DNA of 64,000 bases from positions 220,795-284,794 of the forward strand of contig NZ_SOMG01000014.1 of the NCBI RefSeq assembly GCF_004402045.1, in the 5' to 3' direction. The stretch is from Lelliottia nimipressuralis. Its GTDB lineage: Bacteria > Pseudomonadota > Gammaproteobacteria > Enterobacterales > Enterobacteriaceae. Below the pieces are notes generated by a model, which was not told the DNA's origin, ran no database searches, and was given only the letters and a program-made list of their open reading frames with translations. A program made the translations under genes and the position numbers. Shown piece by piece: positions 19,926 through 29,868 of the stretch; the first letter of the stretch is position 1; every line of letters begins with the position of its first letter.

Positions 19926-19928
19926 CCG

Positions 19929-21959
19929 TTATTGATTACCTGCCCATACCACCATCACCTTATCGTCATTATGCTCGCGCACGAAGCCATACCCTTCTTT
20001 CAGCGACAGTGTGGTTTGTTTGCCTTCACCTATCGCGGGATGTCGGGCGCGGAACTGACCCAGCGTCTGCCAGTGGGCGACGGTTAAGGCCTGTTTGCCC
20101 GTCACGTCCTGCCAGTTCATATCTGAGCGGGTGCCCTGCAGCGGGTCGGAGCCCGTCGGGCCGAACGGACGTTCAGATTCATCCCCGTAATAGATTTGTA
20201 CGCTACCCGGCGCTAACAGGAGCAGCTCGGCCGCGCGCTGGCCGCCTTCACGGAACAGGCGCGTGTCATGCGAAGAGAGATAACTCAGAACGTTGAAGCT
20301 TTGCAGCTTTTCCGCCATCTGCTGCCACGTGAGGTCCATATCGGCCAGGCAATCCACTGCTTTTGCCGCCTGCTCCTGATAATCAAAGTTGATCATCGCA
20401 TCAAAACCGTGGCGGTAGTAATCGCTCTGCATTACCCCATGGCCCCAGGATTCGCCGGTCATCCAGAATGGCGCGTTGTCGAGCTTTTTGTCCGGATTCG
20501 CGCCTTTCCAGGCGGCCAGCGCCTGGCTTGCCTGGTCTTTCAACTGTTGCCATGCCGCAAGCTCAACGTGCTTCGCGGTATCCACCCGGAAACCGTCGAT
20601 GCCGTATTCACGTACCCACTGGCTGAGCCAGTGGGTCAGGTAATCGCGCGGGGTATATTCCGGAATGGCTTTCGCGTGGGTGTCTGGCTTGTGTTGGTAA
20701 AAGTTTGGCAAACCTGACGGGATAGGGGATTCCGTTTTCAGGTCCGGCAGAAAGGCCAGCGACAGGGTTAAATCATCGAAGCCCGGGTTGTCGTAATCGC
20801 CAATGTCGGTGCGGATCCACTTTTTACCCCACCATTTTTCCCATGCGGCTTTATCGCTAAAGTTGATGTAGTCGTTAAAGCTGTGCCAGCTTTGGCCCGC
20901 GCCCGGCTTCCAGTCCGTCCAGCGCTCTCCCAGCGTCTTTTTGAGTTCATCGCCCTGCAGATACAAGGCGCCAAACTGATACTCCTGCATGTCCGCAAGC
21001 GTTGCGTAGCCCGTATGGTTCATCACGATATCAAACAGGATGCGAATGCCGCGTTTATGCGCTTCATCAACAAGATGGCGTAAATCCTCTTCGGTGCCCA
21101 TGTTGGCGTCGAGCGTCGTCCAGTCCTGAGTGTAGTAGCCGTGATAGGCGTAGTGCGGGAAATCACCTTTGGTCCCCCCCCCAACCCAGCCGTGGATCTG
21201 CTCAAGCGGAGAGCTTATCCAGAGGGCGTTTACGCCCAGCTGCTGTAAATAATCGAGCTTGCTGGCGAGTCCCTTAAGGTCGCCACCGTGGAACGTGCCG
21301 ATCTCCTGCATGCCATCTTTATGACGGCCATAGCTGTTGTCGTTGCCTGGGTCGCCATTCACATAACGGTCAGTCAGTACGAAATAGACGGTGGCGTTTT
21401 GCCAGCTAAACGGCGCAGGCTTGTCGGTTTCTGCGCGTTCAAGCAGCAGCAGGCCGTTACTGTTGGCGGCTGGCTGCAGGGTGATTTTGCCATTCTGCAC
21501 CGTCGCCGTCTGTTTACTGTAGTAGTCGCGCACCACGGAGCCTTCCGGGAAGGTATGGCTTACGTCCAGCGTCAGCGGTTTACCGTCCCACTTCGGGCAC
21601 TGGCGGATAACGTTTGCCACCGGCTGTTCTGCGGCACTCTGAATGGTCAGCAGCAGGGTGGGCGTGCCGGAACGGGTATCAATCCGCATCTGGTATTCAC
21701 CGTCGCGGAACAGGCGCCACTGGGGCGGCGTGGCGTCACAGGGTTTGAGCGACAGCATCTCGTTGAGTTTTATTGCTTCTGAGGGTTGCCAGCACGTGTT
21801 GTCAAAACTCACGGTCAAAGGGCGCGTACCCTTCGCAAGCTTTGCCTGGCTGGTGAAAATCCCCGTGCCTTCGGGACTAAATGCAGTAAACCCGGGCGAT
21901 GACCAGTCTGCATGTGCCAGTGCGGGTAACATCAGAAAGGCTATTGCGGTGCGTTTCAT
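19929..21959 (-). CDS. malS: MalS, periplasmic alpha-amylase
   Basis: Periplasmic GH13 alpha-amylase of 676 residues, the E. coli length, cleaving maltohexaose from maltodextrins. The start at 21959 gives a signal peptide (MKRTAIAFLMLPALAHA, cleavage near 17). GH13 regions are visible: DIVMNH, GFRVDTAKH with the nucleophile Asp, the TGESWGHG acid/base Glu, and SSHDT. Several cysteines fit the disulphides of a periplasmic enzyme. A run of nine G residues on the coding strand (21174-21182) encodes the Gly-Gly-Gly of WVGGGTK and is a possible slippage site. MalT control is suggested by upstream repeats. Confidence 0.95.
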   Translation of the reverse strand: MKRTAIAFLMLPALAHADWSSPGFTAFSPEGTGIFTSQAKLAKGTRPLTVSFDNTCWQPSEAIKLNEMLSLKPCDATPPQWRLFRDGEYQMRIDTRSGTPTLLLTIQSAAEQPVANVIRQCPKWDGKPLTLDVSHTFPEGSVVRDYYSKQTATVQNGKITLQPAANSNGLLLLERAETDKPAPFSWQNATVYFVLTDRYVNGDPGNDNSYGRHKDGMQEIGTFHGGDLKGLASKLDYLQQLGVNALWISSPLEQIHGWVGGGTKGDFPHYAYHGYYTQDWTTLDANMGTEEDLRHLVDEAHKRGIRILFDIVMNHTGYATLADMQEYQFGALYLQGDELKKTLGERWTDWKPGAGQSWHSFNDYINFSDKAAWEKWWGKKWIRTDIGDYDNPGFDDLTLSLAFLPDLKTESPIPSGLPNFYQHKPDTHAKAIPEYTPRDYLTHWLSQWVREYGIDGFRVDTAKHVELAAWQQLKDQASQALAAWKGANPDKKLDNAPFWMTGESWGHGVMQSDYYRHGFDAMINFDYQEQAAKAVDCLADMDLTWQQMAEKLQSFNVLSYLSSHDTRLFREGGQRAAELLLLAPGSVQIYYGDESERPFGPTGSDPLQGTRSDMNWQDVTGKQALTVAHWQTLGQFRARHPAIGEGKQTTLSLKEGYGFVREHNDDKVMVVWAGNQ

Positions 21960-22273
21960 TCCATTTTCCTGTCGCGGCATTTTTGACCAGTGTGCCATCA
22001 GGCGGAGGGTAAAAACTCATCCCCCATCGCTTTCTGCCAGGAGGATGCGTGAGGATGAGTGATCCCGCGCAAAATTAAGCAGTTAACTGCGATACCGCAC
22101 ACATTTTTTCGGGAATGGTGTTTTTGTGAGCACTTTTTAGATGACATAGTTTCGGAATTGGACTATTTCTATACGTGCTCTTGAAGTCTATTTTTGATAT
22201 GATTTGAGATTCCGCTCTCAAATTTGTGAAAAAAATAAGGTGTTGGGATGATTACATCCGACCAGGAGACCTA
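21960..22273. other. Divergent malS-bax regulatory gap
   Basis: 314 bp without a gene. The malS side holds the MalT-like boxes; the bax side is AT-rich (22120-22230) and should carry the bax promoter. No RNA gene or small open frame with a good ribosome site was seen. Confidence 0.6.
22015..22060. promoter_or_regulatory. MalT-box-like cluster upstream of malS
   Basis: On the minus strand GGGGATGAGT (22015-22024) matches the MalT box GGGGATGAGG in 9 of 10 positions, 56 bp before the malS ATG. On the plus strand the tandem decamers GAGGATGCGT and GAGGATGAGT (22041-22060) resemble inverted boxes. malS is a known MalT-dependent gene in E. coli. Confidence 0.55.
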
Positions 22274-23098
22274 ATGATATCGACTCCCATTCGACGATAT
22301 GGGGCTGCGATACTCATGTTACTCACCACGGCATTTTCGGGTGAGGTGCTTGCGAAGACGCACACGGATACAACGAGTAAGAAAGCCCACGTAATACAGA
22401 CGACAAGTAGTAAGGTTAGCAGTAAACAAGAGTATTCTCGCAATAGTGCAAAGAGTAGTTCACTTCCTGATTTGCGAAAATACCCTTCCGGAACACCAAG
22501 GAAAAAAGCGTTTCTCCGGACGGTAATGCCTTACATCACGAGTCAAAATGCCGCGATTACTGCGGATCGTAACTGGCTGATTTCAAAACAGTACGACAGC
22601 CGCTGGTCGCCGTCAGAACGAGCGCGTCTTAAAGATATCACGAAGCGCTACAAGCTGAGCTGGAACGGTAACACGCGTCGTGTGCCGTGGAATGCTCTCC
22701 TTGAGCGTGTGGATATCATCCCGGGTAGCATGGTTGCGACCATGGCTGCTGCCGAAAGTGGCTGGGGTACTTCTAAGCTGGCGCGCAGCAACAACAACCT
22801 CTTCGGTATGAAGTGTGGGAAAGGCCGTTGTAACAATGCACCAGGCAAGGTGAAAGGCTATTCCCAGTTTGAATCAGTGAAAGATTCAGTGAGTGCCTAC
22901 GTGGTGAATCTGAACACGCACCCGGCCTACTCCTCATTCCGTAAATCACGCGCGCAGTTGCGTAAAGCGGATCAGGAAGTGACGGCCAGTACGATGATCC
23001 ACAAGCTGAAAGGGTATTCGACGAAGGGACAGAGCTATAACAACTATCTGTTCGCCATGTACCAGGATAACCAGCGCTTAATCGCCGCCCACATGTAA
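22274..23098 (+). CDS. bax: Bax, putative peptidoglycan N-acetylglucosaminidase
   Basis: Exported protein of 274 residues, the E. coli length, when started at 22274 with CAGGAGAC upstream. A signal peptide (cleavage near 27 after EVLA) is followed by a low-complexity Ser/Lys/Thr stretch and a C-terminal mannosyl-glycoprotein endo-beta-N-acetylglucosaminidase-like (FlgJ/LytG-like) domain: MAAAESGWGTSKLAR contains the likely catalytic Glu, followed by NNNLFGMK and SVSAYVVNLNTHPAY. Cell-wall hydrolysis is inferred from the domain. It ends in a terminator shared with xylR. Confidence 0.9.
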   Translation: MISTPIRRYGAAILMLLTTAFSGEVLAKTHTDTTSKKAHVIQTTSSKVSSKQEYSRNSAKSSSLPDLRKYPSGTPRKKAFLRTVMPYITSQNAAITADRNWLISKQYDSRWSPSERARLKDITKRYKLSWNGNTRRVPWNALLERVDIIPGSMVATMAAAESGWGTSKLARSNNNLFGMKCGKGRCNNAPGKVKGYSQFESVKDSVSAYVVNLNTHPAYSSFRKSRAQLRKADQEVTASTMIHKLKGYSTKGQSYNNYLFAMYQDNQRLIAAHM

Positions 23099-23102
23099 TC
23101 TC

Positions 23103-23136
23103 AAAAAACGCCTTCCACTGGAAGGCGTTTTCTTTT
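23103..23136. terminator. Bidirectional terminator between bax and xylR
   Basis: Stem AACGCCTTCC / GGAAGGCGTT with a 3-nt loop, preceded by an A run and followed by a T-rich run, so it fits intrinsic termination from both converging genes. Confidence 0.9.
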
Positions 23137-24315
23137 CTATATCAGCACCTCGCTGTAGCGATCCCGGTACTCTTTTGGTGTGGTGTCATACTCTTTGCGA
23201 AACACCGAATAGAAATATTGCAGGGACGGGTAACCACACATCTGCGAGATTTCATTGATCGACAGTGACGTGGAGATGAGCAGGCTGCGGGCTTTTTCCA
23301 GCTTCTCAGCGTGGATGACAGCATGAATGGTTTCGCCCACTTCTTCTTTGAAGCGCTTCTCCAGATTCGAACGCGAAATGCCCACCGAATCCAGCACCTG
23401 ATCGACCTTAATCCCTTTGCAGGCATGGTTGCGAATATAGTGCATGGCCTGAATAACGGCGGGGTCGCTTAAGGAACGATAGTCGGTTGAGCGACGCTCT
23501 ACGACGCGGACAGGCGGTACGAGCAAGCGCTGAAGCGGCAGAGATTCTTTATCCAGCAGACGATGCAGCAGCTTCGCCGCCTGGTAGCCCATCTGACGCG
23601 TTCCTTGCGCTACTGAGGAGAGCGCCACGCGAGACAGATAGCGGGTCAGTTCTTCGTTATCAATGCCAATCACGCACAGTTTTTCAGGCACCGGGATGTG
23701 TAAATGTTCGCAGACCTGCAGTACGTGGCGCGCGCGGGCGTCCGTCACGGCGATAATTCCGGTTTGCGGCGGCAGCGTTTGCAGCCAGTCCGCCAGGCGG
23801 TTTTGCGCGTGCTGCCAGTTTTCCGGAGCGGTCTCCAGCCCTTGGTACACCACGCCGCGATACTTCTCCTGCGCGACCAGCTGGCAAAACGCGTGTTCGC
23901 GCTCAACGGCCCAGCGCTTGCCGCTGGTAGCGGGTAGGCCATAAAACGCGAAGCGGTGAACGCCTTTCTCTTTTAAATGGAGAAAGGCGGCCTCGACCAG
24001 GGCATGGTTATCGGTAGCAATATAGTGGACCGGCGGATAGTGTTCGGGCGAATGGTAGGAGCCGCCGACGCCCACTATCGGGACGTCGACGTCGGTCAGC
24101 AGTTGCTCGATGACGGGATCGTCATAGTCGGCGATGACGCCATCGCCCAGCCAGTCTTTGATGTTTTCCAGACGGGTGCGGAAATCTTCTTCAATAAAGA
24201 TATCCCACTCGGATTGCGACGCCTGCAAATATTCACCAACACCTTCTACAACCTGACGGTCATAGGCTTTATTGGCATTGAATAACAACGTAATGCGGTG
24301 ACGCTTTTCAAACAT
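23137..24315 (-). CDS. xylR: XylR, D-xylose-responsive transcriptional activator
   Basis: 392 residues, the E. coli length. An N-terminal LacI/PBP-like sugar-binding domain (ITLLFNANKAYDRQVVEGVG onward) is fused to a C-terminal AraC-type double HTH (about residues 290-390; GISRSNLEKRFKEEVGE and MCGYPSLQYFYSVFRKEY). It activates xylA and xylF with xylose. It lies downstream of xylFGH on the same strand with a 33-nt gap after xylH. Confidence 0.96.
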   Translation of the reverse strand: MFEKRHRITLLFNANKAYDRQVVEGVGEYLQASQSEWDIFIEEDFRTRLENIKDWLGDGVIADYDDPVIEQLLTDVDVPIVGVGGSYHSPEHYPPVHYIATDNHALVEAAFLHLKEKGVHRFAFYGLPATSGKRWAVEREHAFCQLVAQEKYRGVVYQGLETAPENWQHAQNRLADWLQTLPPQTGIIAVTDARARHVLQVCEHLHIPVPEKLCVIGIDNEELTRYLSRVALSSVAQGTRQMGYQAAKLLHRLLDKESLPLQRLLVPPVRVVERRSTDYRSLSDPAVIQAMHYIRNHACKGIKVDQVLDSVGISRSNLEKRFKEEVGETIHAVIHAEKLEKARSLLISTSLSINEISQMCGYPSLQYFYSVFRKEYDTTPKEYRDRYSEVLI

Positions 24316-24348
24316 GGCTCACTTCCCAATTAAGTCACAATACCGTTA

Positions 24349-25530
24349 TCAGGCCCGTCGCTTGGTTGCCGAGTCCATCCAGACTGCCAGTAAAAGAATG
24401 GCCCCCTTGACGATATACTGCCAAAACGTCGGAACGTCCATCATACTCATCCCGTTATCCAGCGAAGCCATAATAAATGCCCCCATGACTGCCCCCGCCA
24501 CGCTACCGATACCCCCTGCGAGGCTGGTGCCACCAATAACACAGGCGGCGATAGCATCCAGCTCGGCAATGTTACCGGCGGAGGGCGAACCGGCCCCCAG
24601 ACGCGAGCTGAGGATCAACCCGGCGATGGCGACCATCAGGCCGTTAATGGCGAAGACCGCGAGTTTGGTGCGTTCAACGTTAATACCCGACAGACGGGCG
24701 GCCTCAAGGTTGCCGCCAATCGCATAAATACGGCGGCCAAACGCGGTGCGCGTGGCCATAAACATGCCGCCCAGCAGCAGAAGCGCCAGCAGCAGTACGG
24801 GTGTCGGGACACCGCGATAGTCGTTAAGAAGCCAGATTGCGCCCAGCACAATGACTGCCGTGAGCGCCTGACGCCCCACGACAGACGTTGACGCCGTAGA
24901 AGCCAGACCCAGCGCCTGACGGCGCATACGACCACGCCACTGCCAGGCAACAAACGCCAGCAACCCAATCACACCGATCGTAAAACCTATGCTATCTGAG
25001 AGGTAACTCTGGCCAATCTCCGACATTGCCGCGCTGGTGGGGGAGACGGTGGTGCCGTTGGTGATGCCGATTAAGATCCCACGGAAGGCCAGCATCCCCG
25101 CCAGGGTGACAATGAACGACGGCACTTTACGGTAGGCGACCCACCAGCCGTTCCAGGCGCCCAGTACCAACCCCAATACCAGCGTGACCGCCACGGTCAG
25201 TGGCAGCGGCCAGCCAAGCCAGACGTCAAAAATGGCCGCCACACCGCCGAGAAGTCCCATCATCGAACCGACCGACAGGTCGATTTCCGCAGAGATAATC
25301 ACGAACACCATGCCCACGGCCAGAATGCCGGTGATGGCAGTCTGGCGGAGCAGGTTAGAGACGTTACGCGCGCTTAAGTACGAGCCATCGGTCATCCAGG
25401 TAAAGAACAGCATGATGACGATAATTGCTGCGATCATCACGAAAACCTGCAGGTTCAACGCTTTTAGCCCCGCGAACGCACCGGGCGTCGGAACAGCGAC
25501 TTTGATATCAGACGGATTGCTTTTCGACAT
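24349..25530 (-). CDS. xylH: XylH, xylose ABC transporter permease
   Basis: Inner-membrane permease of the BPD_transp_2/RbsC type, 393 residues with about 10-12 hydrophobic helices. The GTTVSP segment and the EAA-like [22 protein letters not shown] loop that contacts the ATPase are visible. Its start overlaps the end of xylG by 23 nt, indicating translational coupling. Confidence 0.95.
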   Translation of the reverse strand: MSKSNPSDIKVAVPTPGAFAGLKALNLQVFVMIAAIIVIMLFFTWMTDGSYLSARNVSNLLRQTAITGILAVGMVFVIISAEIDLSVGSMMGLLGGVAAIFDVWLGWPLPLTVAVTLVLGLVLGAWNGWWVAYRKVPSFIVTLAGMLAFRGILIGITNGTTVSPTSAAMSEIGQSYLSDSIGFTIGVIGLLAFVAWQWRGRMRRQALGLASTASTSVVGRQALTAVIVLGAIWLLNDYRGVPTPVLLLALLLLGGMFMATRTAFGRRIYAIGGNLEAARLSGINVERTKLAVFAINGLMVAIAGLILSSRLGAGSPSAGNIAELDAIAACVIGGTSLAGGIGSVAGAVMGAFIMASLDNGMSMMDVPTFWQYIVKGAILLLAVWMDSATKRRA

Positions 25531-27049
25531 GACGTTCGCTCCTTAAAGCGGCTTCCATCACCTGCTCCTGCGTCAGGTTATGGTTAATCAGGTTGGCTTT
25601 CAGTTTTCCCTCGTGCATGACCAGCACGCGGTCGCTCAGGCCGAGCACTTCGGGTAACTCAGACGAAATGACAATGACGGCAATCCCTTGCTGTACAAGC
25701 TGATTAATCAGTTTGTAGATTTCATATTTGGCTCCGATATCAATCCCGCGCGTTGGTTCATCAAGGATTAATATGCGTGGATTGAGAAGCAGGCAGCGCG
25801 CCAGAATCGCCTTCTGCTGGTTGCCGCCGCTCAGCCGGCCAATGGCCAGTTCCGGTGAGGATGTTTTTACCTTCAGTCTGGCAAGCGACTGAAGGATGCA
25901 CTGCTGCTCTGCGGCATCGTCCAGGCTGCTCAGCGCACCTGAGAACCGATCGAGTGCCGCAAGCGTAATGTTTTTACCTACCGCCATGACCGGCACGATG
26001 CCGTCTTTTTTACGATCTTCCGGGACCATGGCAATGCCGCGGGCAATTGCCTGCTGGCAGTTATCGATTTTCACCGGCTGGCCGTCGATATAAATAGTGC
26101 CCTCCCAGCGCCCCGGCCACACGCCAAACAGGCACTGTACGGCTTCGGTACGCCCGGCGCCGACGAGTCCCGCAATGCCGAGAATTTCGCCGCTGTGAAG
26201 AGAAAACGAGACGTTATTGACGCGCTTGATGTGTCGGTTAACAGGGTGCCATGCCGTCAGGTTTTCCACGCGTAACACTTCGTCACCCTGTGTGTGAGGC
26301 TCATTAGGGTAGAGCGCCGTCAGCTCGCGGCCCACCATCATGGTGATGATGTCATCTTCACTCATGCCCGCGGCTTCACGCGTGCCGATATGTTGCCCGT
26401 CGCGGATCACGCAGATGGTGTCCGAAATAGCTTTAACCTCGTTCAGCTTGTGCGAAATGTAGATGCAGGCGATGCCGTGGTTTTGCAGGTCGCGGATGAT
26501 ATTGAGCAGGACCGCGGTTTCCTGTTCGGTGAGCGAGGCCGTTGGCTCGTCAAGGATCAGCAGCCTGACCTGTTTATTAAGCGCTTTCGCTATTTCGACC
26601 AGTTGCTGTTGCCCAAGGCCCAGATCCCCCACGCGGGTATCCGGTGAAATGTTGAGGCTCACCTGTGCCAGCAGCTTTTCACAGCGTAGCGTCATAGTGT
26701 CGTAATCCAGTACGCCGTGGCGGGAAATTTCGGCCCCAAGGAAAATGTTCTCGAGCACGGTGAGATGTTTCACCAGTGCCAGCTCCTGGTGGATGATGGC
26801 GATGCCTTTACGTTCGGTATCGCGAATGTGCGTCGCCTGGATAACTTCGCCGGCAAAGACGATTTCGCCTTCGTAACTGCCGTGTGGGTAGATCCCGCAC
26901 AGCACTTTCATCAGCGTTGACTTGCCCGAACCGTTTTCGCCACACAGCGAAACCACCTCGCCGGGGTTCAGCCGGAGACTGACGTTATCGACGGCTTTCA
27001 CCGTGCCGAAGCGCTTGGTGATGCTTTTCATTTCAAGTAAATAAGGCAT
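25508..27049 (-). CDS. xylG: XylG, xylose ABC transporter ATPase
   Basis: Tandem ABC ATPase of 513 residues, the E. coli length. The first half has Walker [10 protein letters not shown] and Walker [12 protein letters not shown]; the second half has a degenerate A loop (GLVGAGRTE), the signature LSGGNQQK and [12 protein letters not shown]. Such asymmetry is normal for RbsA-type importers. The start at 27049 (MPYLLEM) has GGAG upstream; an in-frame ATG at 27085 is not supported by family length. Confidence 0.95.
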   Translation of the reverse strand: MPYLLEMKSITKRFGTVKAVDNVSLRLNPGEVVSLCGENGSGKSTLMKVLCGIYPHGSYEGEIVFAGEVIQATHIRDTERKGIAIIHQELALVKHLTVLENIFLGAEISRHGVLDYDTMTLRCEKLLAQVSLNISPDTRVGDLGLGQQQLVEIAKALNKQVRLLILDEPTASLTEQETAVLLNIIRDLQNHGIACIYISHKLNEVKAISDTICVIRDGQHIGTREAAGMSEDDIITMMVGRELTALYPNEPHTQGDEVLRVENLTAWHPVNRHIKRVNNVSFSLHSGEILGIAGLVGAGRTEAVQCLFGVWPGRWEGTIYIDGQPVKIDNCQQAIARGIAMVPEDRKKDGIVPVMAVGKNITLAALDRFSGALSSLDDAAEQQCILQSLARLKVKTSSPELAIGRLSGGNQQKAILARCLLLNPRILILDEPTRGIDIGAKYEIYKLINQLVQQGIAVIVISSELPEVLGLSDRVLVMHEGKLKANLINHNLTQEQVMEAALRSERHVEKQSV

Positions 27050-27121
27050 AACTGCTCCACATAACCCGAGGGAAGAACAGTACAACGTGATGCGCCCCCG
27101 CGGAGCAGGGGCCGCGCCGGA

Positions 27122-28114
27122 TTACAGTTCGCTCTTCTTGTGGAAACCATCTTTGATGACGGTGGCGTCAATGTTCTCTTTATTGACTTCAATTGGCGTG
27201 AGCAGACGAGCCGGAACGTCTTTAAGCCCGTTATTCAGCGTTGCGTCTGCTTTAGGTTGCTTACCATTGCCCAGCTCCACTGCGATTTCCGCCGCCGTAT
27301 TGGCAAGCTGGGTAATCGGTTTGTAGACCGTCATGGTTTGGGTGCCTGCGATAATGCGTTTTACACCGGCCAGATCGGCATCCTGCCCTGAGATGGCGAC
27401 TTTTCCGGCCAGCCCCTGGGCGCTCAGAGCCTGAATAGCACCGCCTGCGGTGGCATCGTTGGAGGCTACGACCGCATCAATTTTGTTGTTGTTGGCCGTC
27501 AGCGCGTTTTCCATAATTTTCAGCGCGTTTTCTGGCAGCCATCCGTCGGCCCATTGATCGCCAACCACTTTAATTTTCCCGTTGTCGATGTATGGCTTAA
27601 GGACTTTCATTTGTCCTTCACGGAACAGTTTGGCGTTGTTGTCCACCGGGGAACCGCCCATCAGGAAATAATTGCCCTGAGGCACTTTATCGATCAGGCT
27701 TTGCGCCTGTAATTCCCCGACTTTTTCATTGTCGAACGAAATATAATAATCAATATCCGCATTATTAATCATGCGGTCATAGGCCAGAACTTTTATGCCT
27801 TCTTGTTTGGCTTCTTTCACCACGTTACTTAATACCTGGCCGTTATAGGGGATAATGACCAGGACATCAACGCCACGGTTGATCATATTCTCAATTTGCG
27901 ACATTTGCGTTTCTTCGTTGCCGTTAGCCGACTGAACAAACACGCTTGCGCCAAGTGATTCTGCTTTTTTAACAAAAATATCGCGATCTTTTTGCCAGCG
28001 CTCCAGACGCAGGTCGTCAATCGCCATACCAATTTTGACCTCTTTGGCATGACCGGCAAAACTGGCAAGCAGGAGCGTAGTGCAGAGTGTTAGGGTCAGG
28101 TTCTTTATCTTCAT
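27122..28114 (-). CDS. xylF: XylF, periplasmic D-xylose-binding protein
   Basis: 330-residue type I periplasmic binding protein with a signal peptide (cleavage near 23, after FAGHA). Typical ligand-binding segments are KIGMAIDDLRLERW, NVVKEAKQEGIKVLAYDRM and VVASNDATAGGAIQALSAQG. The start at 28114 matches the E. coli length; the frame is open to 28165 without family support. First gene of xylFGH, divergent from xylAB. Confidence 0.96.
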   Translation of the reverse strand: MKIKNLTLTLCTTLLLASFAGHAKEVKIGMAIDDLRLERWQKDRDIFVKKAESLGASVFVQSANGNEETQMSQIENMINRGVDVLVIIPYNGQVLSNVVKEAKQEGIKVLAYDRMINNADIDYYISFDNEKVGELQAQSLIDKVPQGNYFLMGGSPVDNNAKLFREGQMKVLKPYIDNGKIKVVGDQWADGWLPENALKIMENALTANNNKIDAVVASNDATAGGAIQALSAQGLAGKVAISGQDADLAGVKRIIAGTQTMTVYKPITQLANTAAEIAVELGNGKQPKADATLNNGLKDVPARLLTPIEVNKENIDATVIKDGFHKKSEL

Positions 28115-28485
28115 AATTATTAGGCCTTTTTGTAGGGGTATGTGTTGCTGAGATAAAAGAAACATTCATTGCTGAGACGCAGCAAATTTTTAACGTGGAA
28201 AGGCCCGCTGGCAATTACAGATTTTTATCTTCTCATTATGATATTTGGTTTATTTCTGAATTTATGACCGCGATCGGGTTTTAAAATGCGTAACCTATTA
28301 ATTACATTTGATTCTGGAATAAACGCCGAAAAATAGTTTGCCTGCGCTTTATTTTGCGAGCCAGCGCACAGTTGTGCATTCTCTCAATAGCAGTGTGAAA
28401 TAACGTAATTGAGCAACCCAAAATGTCTATTCACTATTACTCCTGTATCAACGACTCGCCGCATACCCTGATTATGGAGCTCAAT
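28115..28485. promoter_or_regulatory. Divergent xylF-xylA control region with CRP-like site
   Basis: 371 bp without a gene. TGCGAGCCAGCGCACA (28355-28370) corresponds to the CRP site at the same place in E. coli. The GTGTGAAATAACGTAATTGA segment (28392-28411) resembles the E. coli XylR-binding/xylA promoter segment. The xylF side is AT-rich. In E. coli XylR and CRP act from this gap on both operons. Confidence 0.7.
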
Positions 28486-29808
28486 ATGCAAGCTTATTTC
28501 GACCAACTCGATCGTGTTCGTTACGAAGGCCCAAAAACGACCAATCCTTTAGCATTTCGTCACTACAACCCGGATGAGCTGGTGCTGGGTAAGCGCATGG
28601 AAGATCACTTGCGCTTTGCCGCCTGTTACTGGCATACCTTCTGCTGGAACGGCGCCGATATGTTCGGCGTGGGTTCCTTTGACCGTCCGTGGCAACAGCC
28701 GGGTGAGGCCATCGAGCTGGCGAAACGTAAAGCCGATGTGGCGTTTGAGTTCTTCCACAAGCTGAATGTGCCGTACTACTGCTTCCATGACGTTGACGTG
28801 TCGCCAGAAGGCGCATCGCTGAAAGAGTACCTGAACAACTTTGCGCAGATGGTGGATGTGCTGGCTGCGAAGCAGCAGCAGAGTGGCGTGAAGCTGCTGT
28901 GGGGCACGGCAAACTGCTTCACTAATCCTCGCTACGGCGCGGGTGCGGCAACCAACCCGGATCCAGAAGTGTTTAGCTGGGCGGCTACGCAGGTGGTGAC
29001 GGCAATGAACGCCACGCATCAGCTGGGCGGTGAAAACTATGTCCTGTGGGGTGGCCGTGAAGGCTATGAAACCCTGCTGAACACCGACCTGCGTCAGGAG
29101 CGCGAGCAGATTGGGCGCTTTATGCAGATGGTTGTCGACCATAAGCACAAAATCGGTTTCCGCGGCACGCTGCTGATTGAGCCGAAACCACAGGAACCGA
29201 CGAAGCACCAGTATGATTACGATGTAGCGACGGTGTATGGCTTCCTGAAGCAGTTCGGCCTGGAAAAAGAGATTAAAGTTAACATTGAAGCCAACCATGC
29301 CACCCTGGCGGGCCACTCTTTCCACCATGAGATCGCGTCTGCGATTGCGCTGGGTATCTTCGGCTCTGTCGATGCTAACCGTGGTGATGCGCAACTGGGC
29401 TGGGATACAGACCAGTTCCCGAACAGCGTGGAAGAGAATGCGCTGGTGATGTACGAAATCATCAAAGCGGGCGGCTTCACCACCGGCGGCCTGAACTTTG
29501 ACGCCAAAGTGCGTCGCCAGAGTACCGATAAATACGATCTGTTCTACGGCCACATTGGCGCGATGGACACGATGGCGCTGGCGCTGAAAGTGGCCGCGCG
29601 CATGATTGAAGACGGCGAGCTGGATAAACGCGTAGCGAAGCGTTATAGCGGCTGGAACAGTGAGCTGGGTCAGCAAATTTTGAAAGGCCAGTTATCGCTG
29701 GCGGAAATTGCGAAGTACGCTGAACAAAATAAACTGGCACCGCAGCACCAGAGCGGGCACCAGGAACTGCTGGAAAATCTGGTCAATCACTACCTGTTCG
29801 ATAAATAA
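28486..29808 (+). CDS. xylA: XylA, D-xylose isomerase
   Basis: Interconverts D-xylose and D-xylulose in the cytosol. 440 residues, the E. coli length, starting at 28486 with GGAG 7 nt upstream; an earlier in-frame ATG at 28423 is not supported by the family. Active-site H101 and D104 lie in CFHDVDVSP, and metal ligands in [32 protein letters not shown] and GGLNFDAK are all present. A REP-like unit separates it from xylB. Confidence 0.97.
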   Translation: MQAYFDQLDRVRYEGPKTTNPLAFRHYNPDELVLGKRMEDHLRFAACYWHTFCWNGADMFGVGSFDRPWQQPGEAIELAKRKADVAFEFFHKLNVPYYCFHDVDVSPEGASLKEYLNNFAQMVDVLAAKQQQSGVKLLWGTANCFTNPRYGAGAATNPDPEVFSWAATQVVTAMNATHQLGGENYVLWGGREGYETLLNTDLRQEREQIGRFMQMVVDHKHKIGFRGTLLIEPKPQEPTKHQYDYDVATVYGFLKQFGLEKEIKVNIEANHATLAGHSFHHEIASAIALGIFGSVDANRGDAQLGWDTDQFPNSVEENALVMYEIIKAGGFTTGGLNFDAKVRRQSTDKYDLFYGHIGAMDTMALALKVAARMIEDGELDKRVAKRYSGWNSELGQQILKGQLSLAEIAKYAEQNKLAPQHQSGHQELLENLVNHYLFDK

Positions 29809-29813
29809 CAGCA

Positions 29814-29845
29814 TGTAGGCCCGGTAAGCGCAGCGCCACCGGGCA
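29814..29845. repeat. REP element between xylA and xylB
   Basis: A 32-bp palindrome running from tgtaggcccggtaag to gccaccgggca. Its place after the first gene of the operon suits mRNA stabilisation of xylA over xylB; that role is inferred. Confidence 0.75.
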
Positions 29846-29868
29846 TTTTCAGTTAAGGAATCCACTAT

